A stretch of DNA of 64,000 nt from Mycoplasma simbae ATCC 49888 (lineage in GTDB: Bacteria > Bacillota_I > Bacilli_A > Mycoplasmatales > Metamycoplasmataceae). The position numbers and the translations under genes were made by a program. Positions 47,655 through 61,747 of this stretch are shown here, piece after piece (positions within the stretch are counted from its first letter, which is position 1; every line of letters begins with the position of its first letter). The stretch is taken from the NCBI RefSeq assembly GCF_000702705.1, contig NZ_JNJG01000007.1:21109-85108 (forward strand), given 5' to 3'. The notes under the pieces were generated by a model. The model was not told where the DNA came from. It worked only from the letters and a program-made list of their open reading frames with translations, and ran no database searches.

Positions 47655-50600
47655 ATGAGTTTACAAAACGATAAAAAACGCAAAAAAATTATTTTTGCTT
47701 CTGTTGGAGCAGGTGTTTTAGTGACTGGTGCTGCTATTGGTTTAGGAATAGGGTTAAGTCGAAATAAAAGCGTACAAGAAAGCGAAGTAGTTCGACCTAA
47801 ACCTAAAAAAGAAGATGATAATAAACAAAAATACATTGAAAAAGTAAACGAAATTATAAGCTCGGGTTTAACTTCGCTAAAGCTATTTAAAGATAAAATA
47901 TTAGCTAATTTAAAAGGGAACCAAACTAGCGAATACTTGCTAAATGATAACTATTACACCCAGTTGCAAATCTTAATTGATAACTATCAATCGTTGCAAA
48001 ACCAAATCAAGGAAAATATTGCTTTACTGAGTGATAATTCTTTTAAAAATGCTTATGAAAATTTAGTTAGCAACGCTAATCCATTCGCTTTACTTTCATT
48101 ACAACTTGCAAACACAATAAACAGCAGCGAGGTTGATATTAATTTTGCTAACTTAAACGATAGTTTAAACGCAATCAAACAACAAAATCAACAAACAAAA
48201 TTGAATGTGCAAGAGTTTAAAAATAAATATGATTCATTTATTGAATCTATTGATTTTTCACACATTTTTATTGATAAAAAAGTTATTATTGCCAGTCAAG
48301 AGTTAAAAAATGACTTCCAACAAAACTCTAATTTCAACACTTATTTAACCAAATTACAAACACACAAAGAACTAACAAGCGAATTAGACAACATCAATAA
48401 TGAATATCAAAACGAGCCTGCTATTAGTCAAGAATTAAATTCATATTCTGCTCTTAAAAGTGATGATTCAAACCTAAACAATTTAGCAACATTAAATGCA
48501 AAATTGCATGATCTAAAGGAAAAAATAACCGCTAAACTTGCTGAAAAATCAAGCCAAAACCAAGAAATTATCAATCTAAAAGCTGAATCTAAAACACAAA
48601 TTAATAGTCTAGATCTTTTAACAAATGAAAGTAAGTCCTTATTTAATCAAAACATTGATAATTCAGTGTCAAAAGCAAATATTTCATTGCTTGTTGAACG
48701 TGCAAAAGCTTTAAATAATGCTAAAAATGAATTAAACTCGCAACTTAACCAATACACTGATCTTGTAGCAAACACAGATTCTAATTATATTAATGCTTCT
48801 AACAAACAAGATCTTGATGATTATGTTGCTTCTAATATGTTTAATGATGCTAGTTCAGCACAAAAACTTAAACATATTTATACAATGAGTGAAACTGATT
48901 CTTATTTAGACTCATTGACACAATTTAAGCACAGTTTAACAACAAAATTAAACAATCTTGACGGTGTACAACGCTTGCAAGAAGCTAAAAACTCTTTCAA
49001 TCATATACTCACTTCTAAACCATTTATTGATTCATTGAAAAACAAATTATCTACTTGAGTTTTGGAACAAACACTTGTAAGTAAAATTGAACAAATTAGC
49101 AATAAATTGACTCAATTAGATCAAATTTTTGTTGATTTTGAACAAGCAAAACAGACTGAACAAAGCTTATCGTCTACCAATTTGACTCAGGAACAAAACC
49201 GTGAGCTTGCACAACTTAAAAATCACGTTGTAATTCATTTTGATAACAATAAACTTAAAAATTTTAATATTGTACAATTAGATACATACAAAGATAATGT
49301 GTTGAATGCTATACACGCATGAAATGCTAAAATGCAAGAGTTCAAACAAAACCAAAATGATCAAGAGGTTGATCAAGATTTTCAAACTAAAGCGCAGAGA
49401 TTATTAAGTATTACCTTAGACCCAAGACTAGATAAATATGATATTAAAAGGTACCTTAGTTCTGTATCTTTCAATAAAGAAAATGCTAAATTATACCTAG
49501 TGGAACCTAAAGCAAATGGCGTAAATTATGAACTTAGTTCAGTAAATTTAAACCAAAATAACAAAAACATTGTTGAATTTAATTATATTGCCACATCAAC
49601 GTTAAACGATAATCAAAGAGCAAACGTTAGCGCACAACTTGATTTAAGTCAAATTAACCCTAATGTTGATGTAAATCAATTAATTACAGATCTAAATGTA
49701 GCTGATTTAGACGAAATATACGACATTAATTATGTTGCGTTGTCAAATATAAGTAAAATTGATTTAAACATAGCCAATTTAAATGAATATATTAGCAAAT
49801 CTAAAACATACACATCAAATTACTTTACTTTTGATATTAAACAAGGTCAATCAAATCTAGTTGATGCTGATAACAAATTAAGTTTTGAGGTTGAATTGTT
49901 TTTACATAATAGCCTTATTAAAACCTTAACTCTTAAATCTAAGCAATCAATTAGCTTCATTCAAGATCAAAGCTTTGATGCAAATATTACACTTTCGCAA
50001 GAATTTATTGATTCTGACCCATATTTTGATGATAGTAAAAATACATTCCAATATTTCACAGAAACAAACAAAACTGAGTATGATTCAGCAACTAAAGAAC
50101 AAGGGATTTTTAGATATTGATTCTGAAAATATAAAATTGCTCCGTTTTATGAAACTATTAAAGATCAGTTTAATAATAAGGTATTTAAATTAGAACCTCT
50201 TAAAACTCCTAACCCTAGAGGTTTACCAAAACAAAAACAAATAGCTGTTTTTGAGAAAAAATACTCAGAATATGCTCAAAATGAACTTAATTTTGAAGAA
50301 GTTAAACAAGTATTATTACTGTGATTTAAATCGCAAAACAACACTGTAAATTGAAATGTTGCCGATGATGTAACAGTTGATTTTAAATTACAAAATGGCA
50401 ATTTATATTCAGTTGACCAAAACGAATTAAACTCGACAGCGAACTTTATATTCACCTTAACTAAAGGCCAATTACAAAAAGAAATCAAGTTTGCAATCGC
50501 TAAGAAAAACTACTATAAACCAGTCATTTCTACCGAAGATCAAAGATACAAAGATAAAGTTGAAGAAATTTTAGCTGATAAAACTGGGGAAAAATTATTC

Positions 50601-53519
50601 AGCATCTTGAAAATCAAAGATCAAAGTAAAAATAATGGTCTTTATTCAGTAATTCAAGGCGATCCTGCTGAAATGTTCAATGAATTTTATGAATTTCCAA
50701 AGATTGGTAAGTATCAAATTTTTGCTAAAAAAACAGTTTCAAAAAATAATTTAGCAGGAAGTGCTGATATATTCTTTTGATACAAAGACGATTCAAATCA
50801 ATGAGTTGCATATAATACAACCGCATCAACAAGAGAAAGTGTTTTTGAAAACGAAAATAAAATCACAATTAAGAATTGAAAACCAGCGCAATATAGAGAC
50901 ATTAAACCTAAATCTGGTAATGAATATACAGATGCTGATTTTGAACCAATTGCTTCACAGGGTCAATCAAATTCAATTGAACAAGCAGATATTAATGCAA
51001 TAAATCAGCTGAATGCTCGCAATTTTGACTATCGTAAAGCCGAAGGTGAAAAAAATGGATCTAAATCAGTACAGTACCGCTTAATTGATCCAGCCGATAT
51101 TGTTGCCCAAAAAGCATCATCAATGCTTAATTACGTGCTTACAATAAAAAATACGCCACAAGTAGATAACGCCAATAATAATAACTTTGCTAACACTCAC
51201 CCAAGTGAAACTACTAACCCTGATGGTTCTAAAGCAAACAATGAACCAAGCAATGCTAACGGCATTAATATTCAAAATCAAGATATTTTTACTAGCTCAG
51301 ATCAGGCAAATAATGTAGATACAAATGCATTGTTTAATAAATACTTTATTTACTTCTATGATGTTCAAAATCCAGAAAAAGGCAAAATGAGCTTTAAGCT
51401 TGGTTTTATCAATAAACAAGACACTAATAAGCGTTATAAAACAAATCATAGAATCACATTAGTTAATTTAGTAAATGACTACAAGATTAAATTGTATCCA
51501 GAGGTAATTTTAAATCGGATTAAACATTCGGATTTAAACATAAATGTACAAAATATCAGTGCAAGCTCAATAAATTCATCGAATTTTGATTCTTATATAA
51601 CCATTAAACCACAAGCATTAACATACAATAATTTCACAATTAACGCCAGCGATATTCAGCTTTCAGAAGTTAAGGTTCACGAAGGAAATAAAGCTTATAT
51701 TCGGCTAAAATACAGTGCCAATGGTGCCAACATTGAAGGCTCAACATGATATTTAATTCAAGGGTTTAATTCAAGCCAAAACAGCACACAAGCTCAGTTA
51801 AATATCAGTAAAACTAAGCCTTTAACCACAATTTATGATAGCAATAATTCTGTAACTAGAAGTCGTGAACTAGAGCTATTTTACAAAGACGCATTATGAA
51901 GCTTTGATGAACAAGATCTAAGCGCTAATTTCACGCTTAAAGCTAAATATTTAGCTAAAACTTTTGAAGCCAACAACGCTTCAAGACGTAAAATTCATAT
52001 TCACTTGTTTGGTAATACGTTGGTACAAAACCTAAATAGATCAAAAAGAATTATTGGTCGCGAAGCTAATGAAGGTCAGGATTTAACCTTAGATTATGAC
52101 GCATTAAAAACCAATACAACGCTTACTCTAACAGGTCATACATCTAAAGTTTATTTTGAAAATCAAGGTAAGGGCCAAGCACCAACTATTAATTATGAAT
52201 TAAAAGCAACACTTAAAACTAATGGTGATATTGACTTTAAATTTAGAGTAACTAATGAGCAATATAAGTTACATTTAGGTACAATTTCACAAAATGTGTA
52301 TCAGGGTGCAAACTTTTATTCAAGTGAAAAATTTGATGAATTTAACCCACAAAAAGCCTTTTTACTAGCCAAAAATTCAGCGGCGTTTCACATTGAGTAC
52401 ACAAACAGTGTTGAAAATGAGGACTTTGGCATTAAAACTAATGAATTTAACTATCACAAAATTGATTTTAATGAGGAAAATCAGCCAATTACATTCTATT
52501 CAGATCAAAAAGCATATGATTTAGAGCAATATAATCCAAACCAAAACGTACATTACAAATTGCACGAAGGTTATTTAATGGATTTCGAGTTCATGCATAA
52601 AGGATGAGACTCAAATGCCGAGCAAACTAAATTAATTAAAAACTCACGCGAGCGTACATTTGGATATAGATTTGGTTCAGCCACCATGCTGGCTAAAGTG
52701 AACAAAGATCCTAAAGATGGCAAATTCTACATTATTACTAATAACCACGTGGAAGCAGGGCATAATTTTGATATAGATTCTAATTCTGGTGACGCATTAC
52801 CTAAACAAACAAATGGCGGTTACATGGCTATAGCCGCACCAGATTATGGCAATGCTGTGGATGCAGGATTTAGCTATTGAGGCGGATTGTATAATGTTGG
52901 TTTAAAAAACACAAATGTAGTTTGAACAGGTGTTAAACAAAAAGACAAGCAGGGCAATGGGCAAAGTTTTGTAGATATTACTGTTTCAATTGTGGATATT
53001 AATCCATTAATTGCGCAGGCTAAAGCTAAGGGCGAGTTCTTAAAAGCATTTTGATTGCAAAATTGATTTGATTTGCCGGACTTAGAACTTAAAACTAATG
53101 GTGCTGAAGATTTAGAATTTTGAGCACCTACACGTAAACATTTTGCTTTCAACGGATTCCCATATGGTAAGCAAAGTGGTTATATTGCCAACAGAGCTTC
53201 ATCAGCTGATAAAACAATTGGTTTTTCACGCCAAAATGGCTATGTGCAAACATTCTTTAACGCGGGTAACTCTGGTACAGGAGTTATTGGTCCAGATAAT
53301 CAATATATCTCAACAATAAATTCAGGTGCGCCTTTAACATTCTTGCAATCATGAACCTACAGCACTAATTCTCATAATTACTTTGGGATAAACTGAAATA
53401 AACAAAACCCACTGGAATTAAATAATAATAACTCGCTGGCTTCATTCATCATGAAATTACACGCAAAAAACCCAATGAGTTATGGTTTAGCTTGATTCTT
53501 TAAACCTTTTGAAGAATAA
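47655..53519 (+). CDS. Large membrane-anchored DUF31 serine protease (protease D)
   Basis: 1954 residues, TGA as Trp. It has an uncleaved N-terminal membrane helix (residues ~10-33, Gly/Ala/Val-rich after KKRKK) and no lipobox. Residues ~55-560 are charged, helical and rich in Gln and Asn, resembling FIVAR-type stalks. A beta-rich region (~560-1650) follows, then the C-terminal trypsin-like domain with His1698 (TNNHV), Asp1774 (FVDITV) and Ser1873 (GNSGTG). It resembles the large surface serine endopeptidases of avian and other mycoplasmas (MGA_1079-like), distinct from A-C. The start at 47655 follows TTGGAG. An IS element begins ~35 bases after the stop, and no terminator is seen. Confidence 0.83.
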
Positions 53520-53554
53520 GGAATATAAATAAGTAGCAAAAAAACTTAACGTTT

Positions 53555-54901
53555 TAAACATGGACAAAAAATAACATCTCAATAAACATGGACATAAAAA
53601 ATTAACATTTTTTTATGATTATAACATCTCAACAAATTGCTGAGGTGTTTTTCAATTTAAGTTTGATTGAATGCGATTGAAATTGTATCAATGGATATAA
53701 TCTTTTATAGTTGATTCCAACTCAATAAACGATATTTTTGTATAGTCTAAGTGGTTCAATAATTCTGTTTTTAGGATTCCAAATCAATATTCAATTTCTC
53801 TATTGTCCAGAGAATTTCCAACTCTAGATAGCGAAACTGTACCACCAAGCTCATTAACCTTGTTTAAATACGCGTTGTTAGTGTATTGAAAACCATGGTC
53901 TGAATGAATAATGAAATTACTGAAACCCGAGTTTTCAATATCTTTAAGATTGTCTAAAACAAGATCTAAATTATTTGTTTTTGATAGTTTAAAACCTATA
54001 ACTTGTTTTGTTTTGTGGTTAAGAATAGCAGATAAATACACAAAAGACTCGTGTACATCACGCGGTGAATTAACATATGTAACATCAGTTGCAAAAATAT
54101 TTCTATTTAAGCTATCGTTATAATCTCTATTAACTATATTTAAAATTGAAGAAGCTGTATCTTTAATTTCCTTATTTTTTCTTTTTTGTCTCAATATGCA
54201 TTTTAAACCCAAAATATTTAAATATCTTCCCAAAGTACGCGAATTTATTGATATTTTGTACATTTTTTCAATATAAACACTTAATTTCTCTCTTCCATAA
54301 CGACCTTTATTAGAATTAAATGCTTCTTTAATGATTTCGCTGTGTTTGACTTTCTTTGCACTGATATTTATAATTTTATGTTTTGAGATAGTTTGTCGAC
54401 AAAGGTTAAAAAACGTTGAAAGTTTTACCGCACTTATGTTTATCTTTTGTGATTCCTTAATCTTGTCCTTAATTGGTAAATCTTTAGTTATTTCATAATA
54501 TCTTTTAGCAATTTCTATTAGTTCATCTTTATTAAAAATATTCCAGTCAGGTTCTATACGTTTTCTAGGTCTACCACTTCCTTTTTTACGCTCCAAACCT
54601 TTTTTTGTAAGTAATTTATCTTCCATACCTAAATTATAGTATTTTATTATTTTGGATATTCGTTTGCGAATATTTTTCCTTTTAGCTTTTTGGGTATCTG
54701 GGGAAATCTCGTACATAACTTTGATTGAAGCTTCAAACCCTTCCTCTAGATATGTTTGATAAATAAGACAAAATTCTTCCTTGGTTAAATGTTTAGACAT
54801 TTTAATTCCCTTTCTGTAAAACGAAAAATTAACACCTTTTTTTCAGATGTTAATTTTTTTGTCCAGCTTTAAAAAAGATGTTGTTTTTTTATCCATGTTT
54901 A
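53555..54901 (-). mobile_element. IS3-family insertion sequence, ~1.35 kb
   Basis: One transposase gene is flanked by inverted ends. Left outer end TAAACATGGACAAAAAATAACATCT (from 53555, shown here as 53555-53579) matches the reverse complement of the right outer end (54876-54901) except for three or four positions. Each end also carries a second, inner copy of the same sequence (left from 53583, right near 54848-54866). The exact ends and target duplication cannot be fixed by eye. The element is apparently intact. Confidence 0.75.
53619..54800 (-). CDS. IS3-family (IS150-like) transposase, single frame
   Basis: 393 residues. The N-terminal ~210 residues hold a helix-turn-helix/leucine-zipper-like part and the HTH_21 segment (NKGRYGREKLS...INSRTLGRYL). 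The rve-type catalytic core follows with Asp239 (ATDVTYV), Asp301 (HSDHGFQYTN) and Glu337 (DNREIEYWFG), i.e. a D-D(35)E core. A TGA at 53784 is Trp, so the gene is intact and ends at 53619. Most IS3 elements need a -1 frameshift between two frames. Here the product is read from one frame, as in several mycoplasma IS. AGGGAA precedes the ATG. Confidence 0.88.
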
Positions 54902-55006
54902 CTAAAAAAAGGATATTTTTTGGTGCGGTTGTATTTGATTAAAAACTAAAAAGTAAAAAAGTATATAGTGGTTATAACATTTAAGTGTTGGTAAGTGATG
55001 AATAAA
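54902..55006. other. AT-rich gap between the IS and the ATP synthase region
   Basis: No gene, tRNA or repeat is seen in this short stretch apart from AT-rich tracts. Confidence 0.5.
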
Positions 55007-55309
55007 CTAAGAAATTGCCTTATCTATAGCTAAGGTAAGCTCATCGAGTTTTGAGATGGTTTCATCAGCATCTAAAAATAAATTGTAAATTGCATCCTGA
55101 GACAAAATTGCGCGCGGCAATGAAGCGAATTGATCAGTATTTTGATCCATTGTAATAAGCTGTTGGTATTGAGTTGAGTGATAAAACTGTTTTAATTGGT
55201 CTAATGTTTCAAGCTCGCATGCAAGCGCGTCGATGGCGTTGTTTAAGTTATCAAATTTATCTTTTAGTCGATTGTAAATTTGTTCATATTTGGTGATTAT
55301 ATTTTTCAT
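55007..55309 (-). CDS. DUF4298-family protein
   Basis: 100 residues, soluble and helical; the C-terminal segment AILSQDAIYNLFLDADETISKLDEL matches the DUF4298 pattern. Its function is unknown. The frame extends upstream to 55423, but a GGGG stretch and a TATAAT seven bases before ATG 55309 favour the shorter form. The upstream extension would overlap atpC and has no family similarity. It lies directly after the ATP synthase operon, behind a weak hairpin, and probably has its own promoter. Confidence 0.75.
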   Translation of the reverse strand: MKNIITKYEQIYNRLKDKFDNLNNAIDALACELETLDQLKQFYHSTQYQQLITMDQNTDQFASLPRAILSQDAIYNLFLDADETISKLDELTLAIDKAIS

Positions 55310-55316
55310 TGCCCCA

Positions 55317-55322
55317 ATTATA
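55317..55322 (-). promoter_or_regulatory. -10 box of the DUF4298 gene, seven bases before ATG
   Basis: Minus strand reads TATAAT-TGGGGCA-ATG. It could act as a leaderless start, although the GGGG could also serve as a weak ribosome-binding site on a longer read-through mRNA. Confidence 0.5.
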
Positions 55323-55328
55323 CAAAAT

Positions 55329-55351
55329 AACACAATGGCGTGCATTGTGTT
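55329..55351 (-). terminator. Hairpin at the end of atpC
   Basis: AACACAATG and CATTGTGTT form a 9-bp stem with a five-base loop. The following T-run is weak (ATTTTG), so partial read-through is likely. Confidence 0.55.
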
Positions 55352-55768
55352 ATTTGCGGTTATTGTAAATGTCAATTTTGGAAATAGCTTTGCGCAATTG
55401 CAGTTCGTATTTAACATAGTCAATGCTATCAGCTGATTTCATTTGGGCTAAAGCATGGTCGCGCTGATCTAAAGCTCAAGCCAGCACGATGTCTTTATCA
55501 TAAACTATATCATCAGTGATGATTTTAATTTCTTTACCATCGGTAAAAACTAAACCACCGCCAATAGCACAGGTTTTGTGCTCTGGATCTGAAGCTGAAT
55601 TGATCAATAATTTACCTACAGCAATATTCGACATAAATGGCACATGGTTTAGCATCAAAGTAATGGCTCCACCTGCGATTGTGGAAAGAGTTACTTGTTG
55701 CACAGGACCATCAAAGAAAATGCCAGTAGGAGTAGTGATGAATAAATTGATTGAGTTAGTAGATTTCA

Positions 55769-55769
<1 letters not shown>
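55350..55769 (-). CDS. atpC: ATP synthase F1 subunit epsilon
   Basis: 139 residues. The N-terminal beta-sandwich (residues ~8-90, with TPTGIFFDGPVQQVTLSTIAGGAITLMLNHVPF) is followed by a two-helix C-terminal domain that can brake the rotor. Frame reading through TGA at 55476 (Trp) ends at 55350. The ATG overlaps the atpD stop (TAATG), so translation is coupled. It is the last gene of the atp operon. Confidence 0.93.
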
Positions 55770-58028
<2,259 letters not shown>

Positions 58029-58030
58029 AA

Positions 58031-59614
58031 TTAGCTTTCTAGCTCAGCACAATATTGCTGTGGCATTGGGGCATAATCTTCAGGATTGTAATTAGGTCAA
58101 GCAATCGTGATTTCTTTAACGATTTTAATTAGTTGCTTGATTAATTTAGCTTTAATCTCATCTGTTAAATCATTACCATTAGCGGCCATTTCGTCACTAA
58201 TAATAATTCCTTCTGAGCTTTCCATGAACTTGACCACTTCGTCGCGGTATTTTAAAATTGCTTCTTTAGGTAGTGGGTTAATGATGCGCTCTTTGTTGCC
58301 TAGTAAAATAGCAACTTGAGCATAAACATTAATTGGTTGATATTGGCCTTGTTTTAGCAATTCAAACACTTTAGCACCATGTTGCAAAATGGTTTTGGTT
58401 GATTGGTCTAAATCTGAACCAAATTGAGCAAACGCAAGCATTTCATTATATTGAGCCAGTTCTAGTTTAAGCGAAGAAGAAACTTTCTTCATGGCTTTAA
58501 TTTGGGCGGCTGAACCAACCCGCGAAACACTAAAACCTACATCAACAGCAGGGCGCTGACCTGAGTGGAACAAGTTTTCACGCGTGAAAATTTGGCCATC
58601 AGTAATTGAAATTACGTTAGTAGGAATGTAGGCTGAAATATCCCCTTGCTGAGTTTCTACAATAGGCAAGGCAGTAATTGAACCACCACCATGCGTTGAG
58701 TTAACTCTAGCAGCACGCTCAAGTAGTTGTGAGTGTAAATAGAACACATCCCCTGGGTAAGCTTCACGTCCAGGTGGACGGCGCAATAATAGTGAAAGTG
58801 TACGATAAGCCACGGCGTGTTTACTTAAATCATCATAAACAATTAGCACATCTTGACCTTGTTCCATTCATTCTTCAGCAATAGTTACTCCTGAATAGGG
58901 AGCTATATATTGTTGAGGCGCAAGTTCAGAAGCACTTGAAACTACAACCGTAGTGTACTCAAGTGCACCTGTTTCTTCAAGTTTGTGCACAATTTGGGCT
59001 ACGGTTGAATTTTTTTGGCCAATGGCAACGTAAACACATTTAACGTTTTTGCCTTTTTGGTTAATGATTGTGTCAATTGCGATGGCAGTTTTACCAGTTT
59101 GACGATCACCAATGATTAATTCACGTTGGCCACGGCCAATTGGAATCATTGAATCAATTGCCACAATTCCGGTTTCTAAGGTAACATTAACCTCTTTACG
59201 TGACATAACGCCAGGTGCAACACGGAAGATTTCACGTGTTTTGGTGGTTTTAATTTCGCCTTTACCATCGATTGGTTGACCTAAAACGTCCACCACACGG
59301 CCAATTAATTCGTTGCCTACGCCAATTGAAATAACTTGGCCAGTACGTTTGCACTCATCACCTTCGCTTAATTCGTTGGCGTGACCAAAAATAGCAATAC
59401 CGACTACTTCTTCTTCAAGGTTAAGCACCATGCCGTAAATGTCATTTTTAAAGGCGATGATTTCACCGTTTTTGGCGTTGTCTAGCCCGGTTGCTAAAGC
59501 GATTCCATCACCAATGGTGATAATTTGGCCCACTTCGCTAAAATCAACAGTTGAATTAAAGTTTTTAATGCGAGCTTTAATGATTTTGTAAATATCTTCG
59601 TTATATGATGCCAT
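58031..59614 (-). CDS. atpA: ATP synthase F1 subunit alpha
   Basis: 527-residue non-catalytic nucleotide-binding subunit. P-loop GDRQTGKT is at 169-176, the [17 protein letters not shown] block marks the subunit family, and the N-terminal beta barrel ([19 protein letters not shown]) is present. In-frame TGA at 58868 and 58097 are Trp, so the gene ends at 58031. AGGAGG precedes the ATG. Confidence 0.97.
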
Positions 59615-60163
59615 CTACGCCTCCTTTCGCGAGATTAATTTAGCAAGTTTATCTAAGTCTAAAGCGTTATTTTGTTCAATTACATCGCTATCTACTTCGA
59701 TTCTAAAACCAGCTAAAAGTTCAGGTTTAATAATGCTCACTAAATTAATTTTGCAATTATATTTAGCTTGTAAATAGTTTTTAAATTTATCCTTGCGTGC
59801 TTGATCTAGAGCAAATGAGGTATAAATTTTGGCACGTTTAACACCTTGATGTTTTTCTACCAAAGTAAAAAAGTGTTTAGTAATGCGCGAATATAAACCA
59901 ACACTTTTGCGTTCTATTAACACTTTAAAAAAGTTAGTGATTAAATCTGAAGTAGTTAAAGATGCAAATGTTTGATCAATGAAGCTAAATTTAGTTTCAT
60001 TATCCAAGGCAGGATTAGCTAAAAGCTGTAAAAATGGTTTGTGTTCACGCACCGCGTTATGAAAGCTGGCAAAAAGAGTGTAAGTTTGCTCAAGCTCATT
60101 GTTTTCTTTGGCCAACTCAAATAATGCATACGCATAGCCTTCAACGTTAGCTTTTTGATACAT
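59615..60163 (-). CDS. atpH: ATP synthase F1 subunit delta
   Basis: 182 residues of the peripheral-stalk cap. It has the N-terminal six-helix domain (YAYALFELAKE...) and the C-terminal segment (LLAGFRIEVDSDVIEQNNALDLDKLAKL), typical of OSCP/delta. The ATG overlaps the atpF stop (TAATG). It sits in the canonical position between atpF and atpA. Confidence 0.94.
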   Translation of the reverse strand: MYQKANVEGYAYALFELAKENNELEQTYTLFASFHNAVREHKPFLQLLANPALDNETKFSFIDQTFASLTTSDLITNFFKVLIERKSVGLYSRITKHFFTLVEKHQGVKRAKIYTSFALDQARKDKFKNYLQAKYNCKINLVSIIKPELLAGFRIEVDSDVIEQNNALDLDKLAKLISRKEA

Positions 60164-60726
60164 TATTTACCTTCTAAAAATTGATCAATGATTTCGTTTT
60201 CAATTTCTTCATTTGCATGTTTAGCTAAAATTTTGCGGCTTAGCATTGACGCTGCTGAAGCAATTTGTGCACGATTTTGTTCTTCAAGTTGTTCTTTTTG
60301 CAGCCTTACATCGGTTTTAGCTTCTTCGATTATGCGTTCAGCCTCGCGTTTGCCTTTATTGATGTAGCGCTCTAAAACTTTATCGCCTTGCAAGCGTGCA
60401 CGCGTTAATACGTTTTGGGCTTCATCATGAGCGATTTGCAACTTTTCATTAGCCTTGGCCAAAAGTTGCTGTGAACTTGAATTAGCTTGTTCGGCTTGAT
60501 CAATATTGTCTTGAATGTATTTTTGCCGAGCCGCGATAGCTTCTTTGACTGGTTTATACATAAAGTGTCACAAAATAAGCATCACTAAAAGTAGTGATAT
60601 TAATGTAGCCACTAGCATTGGTCAAGAAGGATATAATTTGGCAAATTTTTCACCAAAATCTTCTTCAACACTTTTAGGAGCGAATGCTCCGCTGGATTGT
60701 GATAAGTGAGTTAAATATGTAAGCAT
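60163..60726 (-). CDS. atpF: ATP synthase Fo subunit b
   Basis: 187 residues: N-terminal extension, one membrane helix (residues ~35-55, PMLVATLISLLLVMLILWHF with TGA Trp), then a long charged coiled-coil stalk (KPVKEAIAARQKYIQDNID...). AAGGAG precedes ATG 60726. A shorter in-frame start at 60561 would lose the membrane helix and is rejected. A lipobox is not obvious, unlike some mycoplasma b subunits. Confidence 0.93.
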
Positions 60727-60736
60727 AAATTACTCC

Positions 60737-60970
60737 TTATCTGTTTGCAAATACGAAAATTAGTAAAATAGCAATTAAAAAACAATAAATTGCGGCTGTT
60801 TCAGATAAAGACATACCAATAATCATGATAGTTCTTATTTTTGAAGCAGCTTCAGGGTTACGTCCCACTGATTCAGCAGCACGCCCTGATGCAAGTCCTT
60901 GCCCTAGTCCAGTACCGATGCAACCTAGCATACAAATACCAGCGCCAACAGCGATTAAACCTTTATCCAT
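60737..60970 (-). CDS. atpE: ATP synthase Fo subunit c
   Basis: 77-residue hairpin of two membrane helices forming the rotor ring. The polar loop is SVGRNPEA (RNP), and the proton-carrying carboxylate is Glu57 in MSLSETAAIYCF. AGGAGG precedes the ATG. Confidence 0.95.
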   Translation of the reverse strand: MDKGLIAVGAGICMLGCIGTGLGQGLASGRAAESVGRNPEAASKIRTIMIIGMSLSETAAIYCFLIAILLIFVFANR

Positions 60971-60979
60971 AATAACCTC

Positions 60980-61747
60980 CTAGTAAATATTATTTGATAA
61001 TGTGATTATATTAGAATTTTGTTCTTTAGCATTTGATTTAACTTTTTTTGGTTTTTTAGTACGCATTTGTACTTCGTTAGTTCAATAAATGGTAGTTAAA
61101 ACCGTAAAAATTAAAGTTTGAATTGCAGCACCGAAAATATCAAAAAACATGTGCATTCACGGTGTCACGATTGTGGCAAAAAAGTATAGTTGCGGGCCGG
61201 GAAAAATTAAACTTCATGCCCAGCCAGCTGCATAATACACACTCGCCATAATTACAGCTCCGCCGGTGATATTACCAAACATACGGCAACTTAGCGCAAT
61301 TAAAGGTGAAAATTGACCCAATATTTCCGCGGGGTTACGAATGTAACGGAAAAAGTATCATAGGCGCTGGTATCATATACCCACCAAGTAAATGCCAATG
61401 AAAGTAATTAACGCAAGCGTTAAAGTAATTGAATATGAGGAAGCAATAGGTTCTAGACCAATTAAGCCAAGCATATTACCAATAAGTAAAAATGTTGCGA
61501 GAGCAAAAATGTAAAAGCGAGCTCATGGCAATTTACCTGAAGCTGTATCATCATATGCATTATCTAGCATATTAACATATGTTTCAGCCACTAGCTGAGT
61601 AGCTGAAGGTGCTTTATTAACTTGCGAGCCTTTTTTGATTTTAATAAATACAACCAGACTAATAATTAAAATTATTAACACTGTAACAGCTAGTGAAAGC
61701 AGTTGGGGTTGATTTCAAACACCAAAATGTTTAGCGAATACTTCCAT
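60980..61747 (-). CDS. atpB: ATP synthase Fo subunit a
   Basis: 255 residues with five to six membrane helices. The essential Arg is in LIALSCRMFGNITGGAVI. The C-terminal helix has FFDIFGAAIQTLIFTVLTTIYW, with TGA as Trp. The C-terminal tail is long and basic. AGGAGG-CAC-ATG begins the gene, which overlaps the end of atpI by 17 bases. This frame contains several TGA codons, so standard-code translation breaks it up. Confidence 0.92.

Noticed and set aside
5538..53519. Many fragmented reading frames that look like decayed genes (pseudogenes, frameshifts)
   Set aside because: The breaks are all TGA in the same frame, at places where homologous families have Trp or where the frame simply continues. 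Reading TGA as Trp restores full-length genes with intact motifs, so I treated them as single genes.
54902..55006. Possible tRNA or 5S gene near the IS or next to the 23S
   Set aside because: No cloverleaf or 5S-like conserved sequence could be read in the available gaps.
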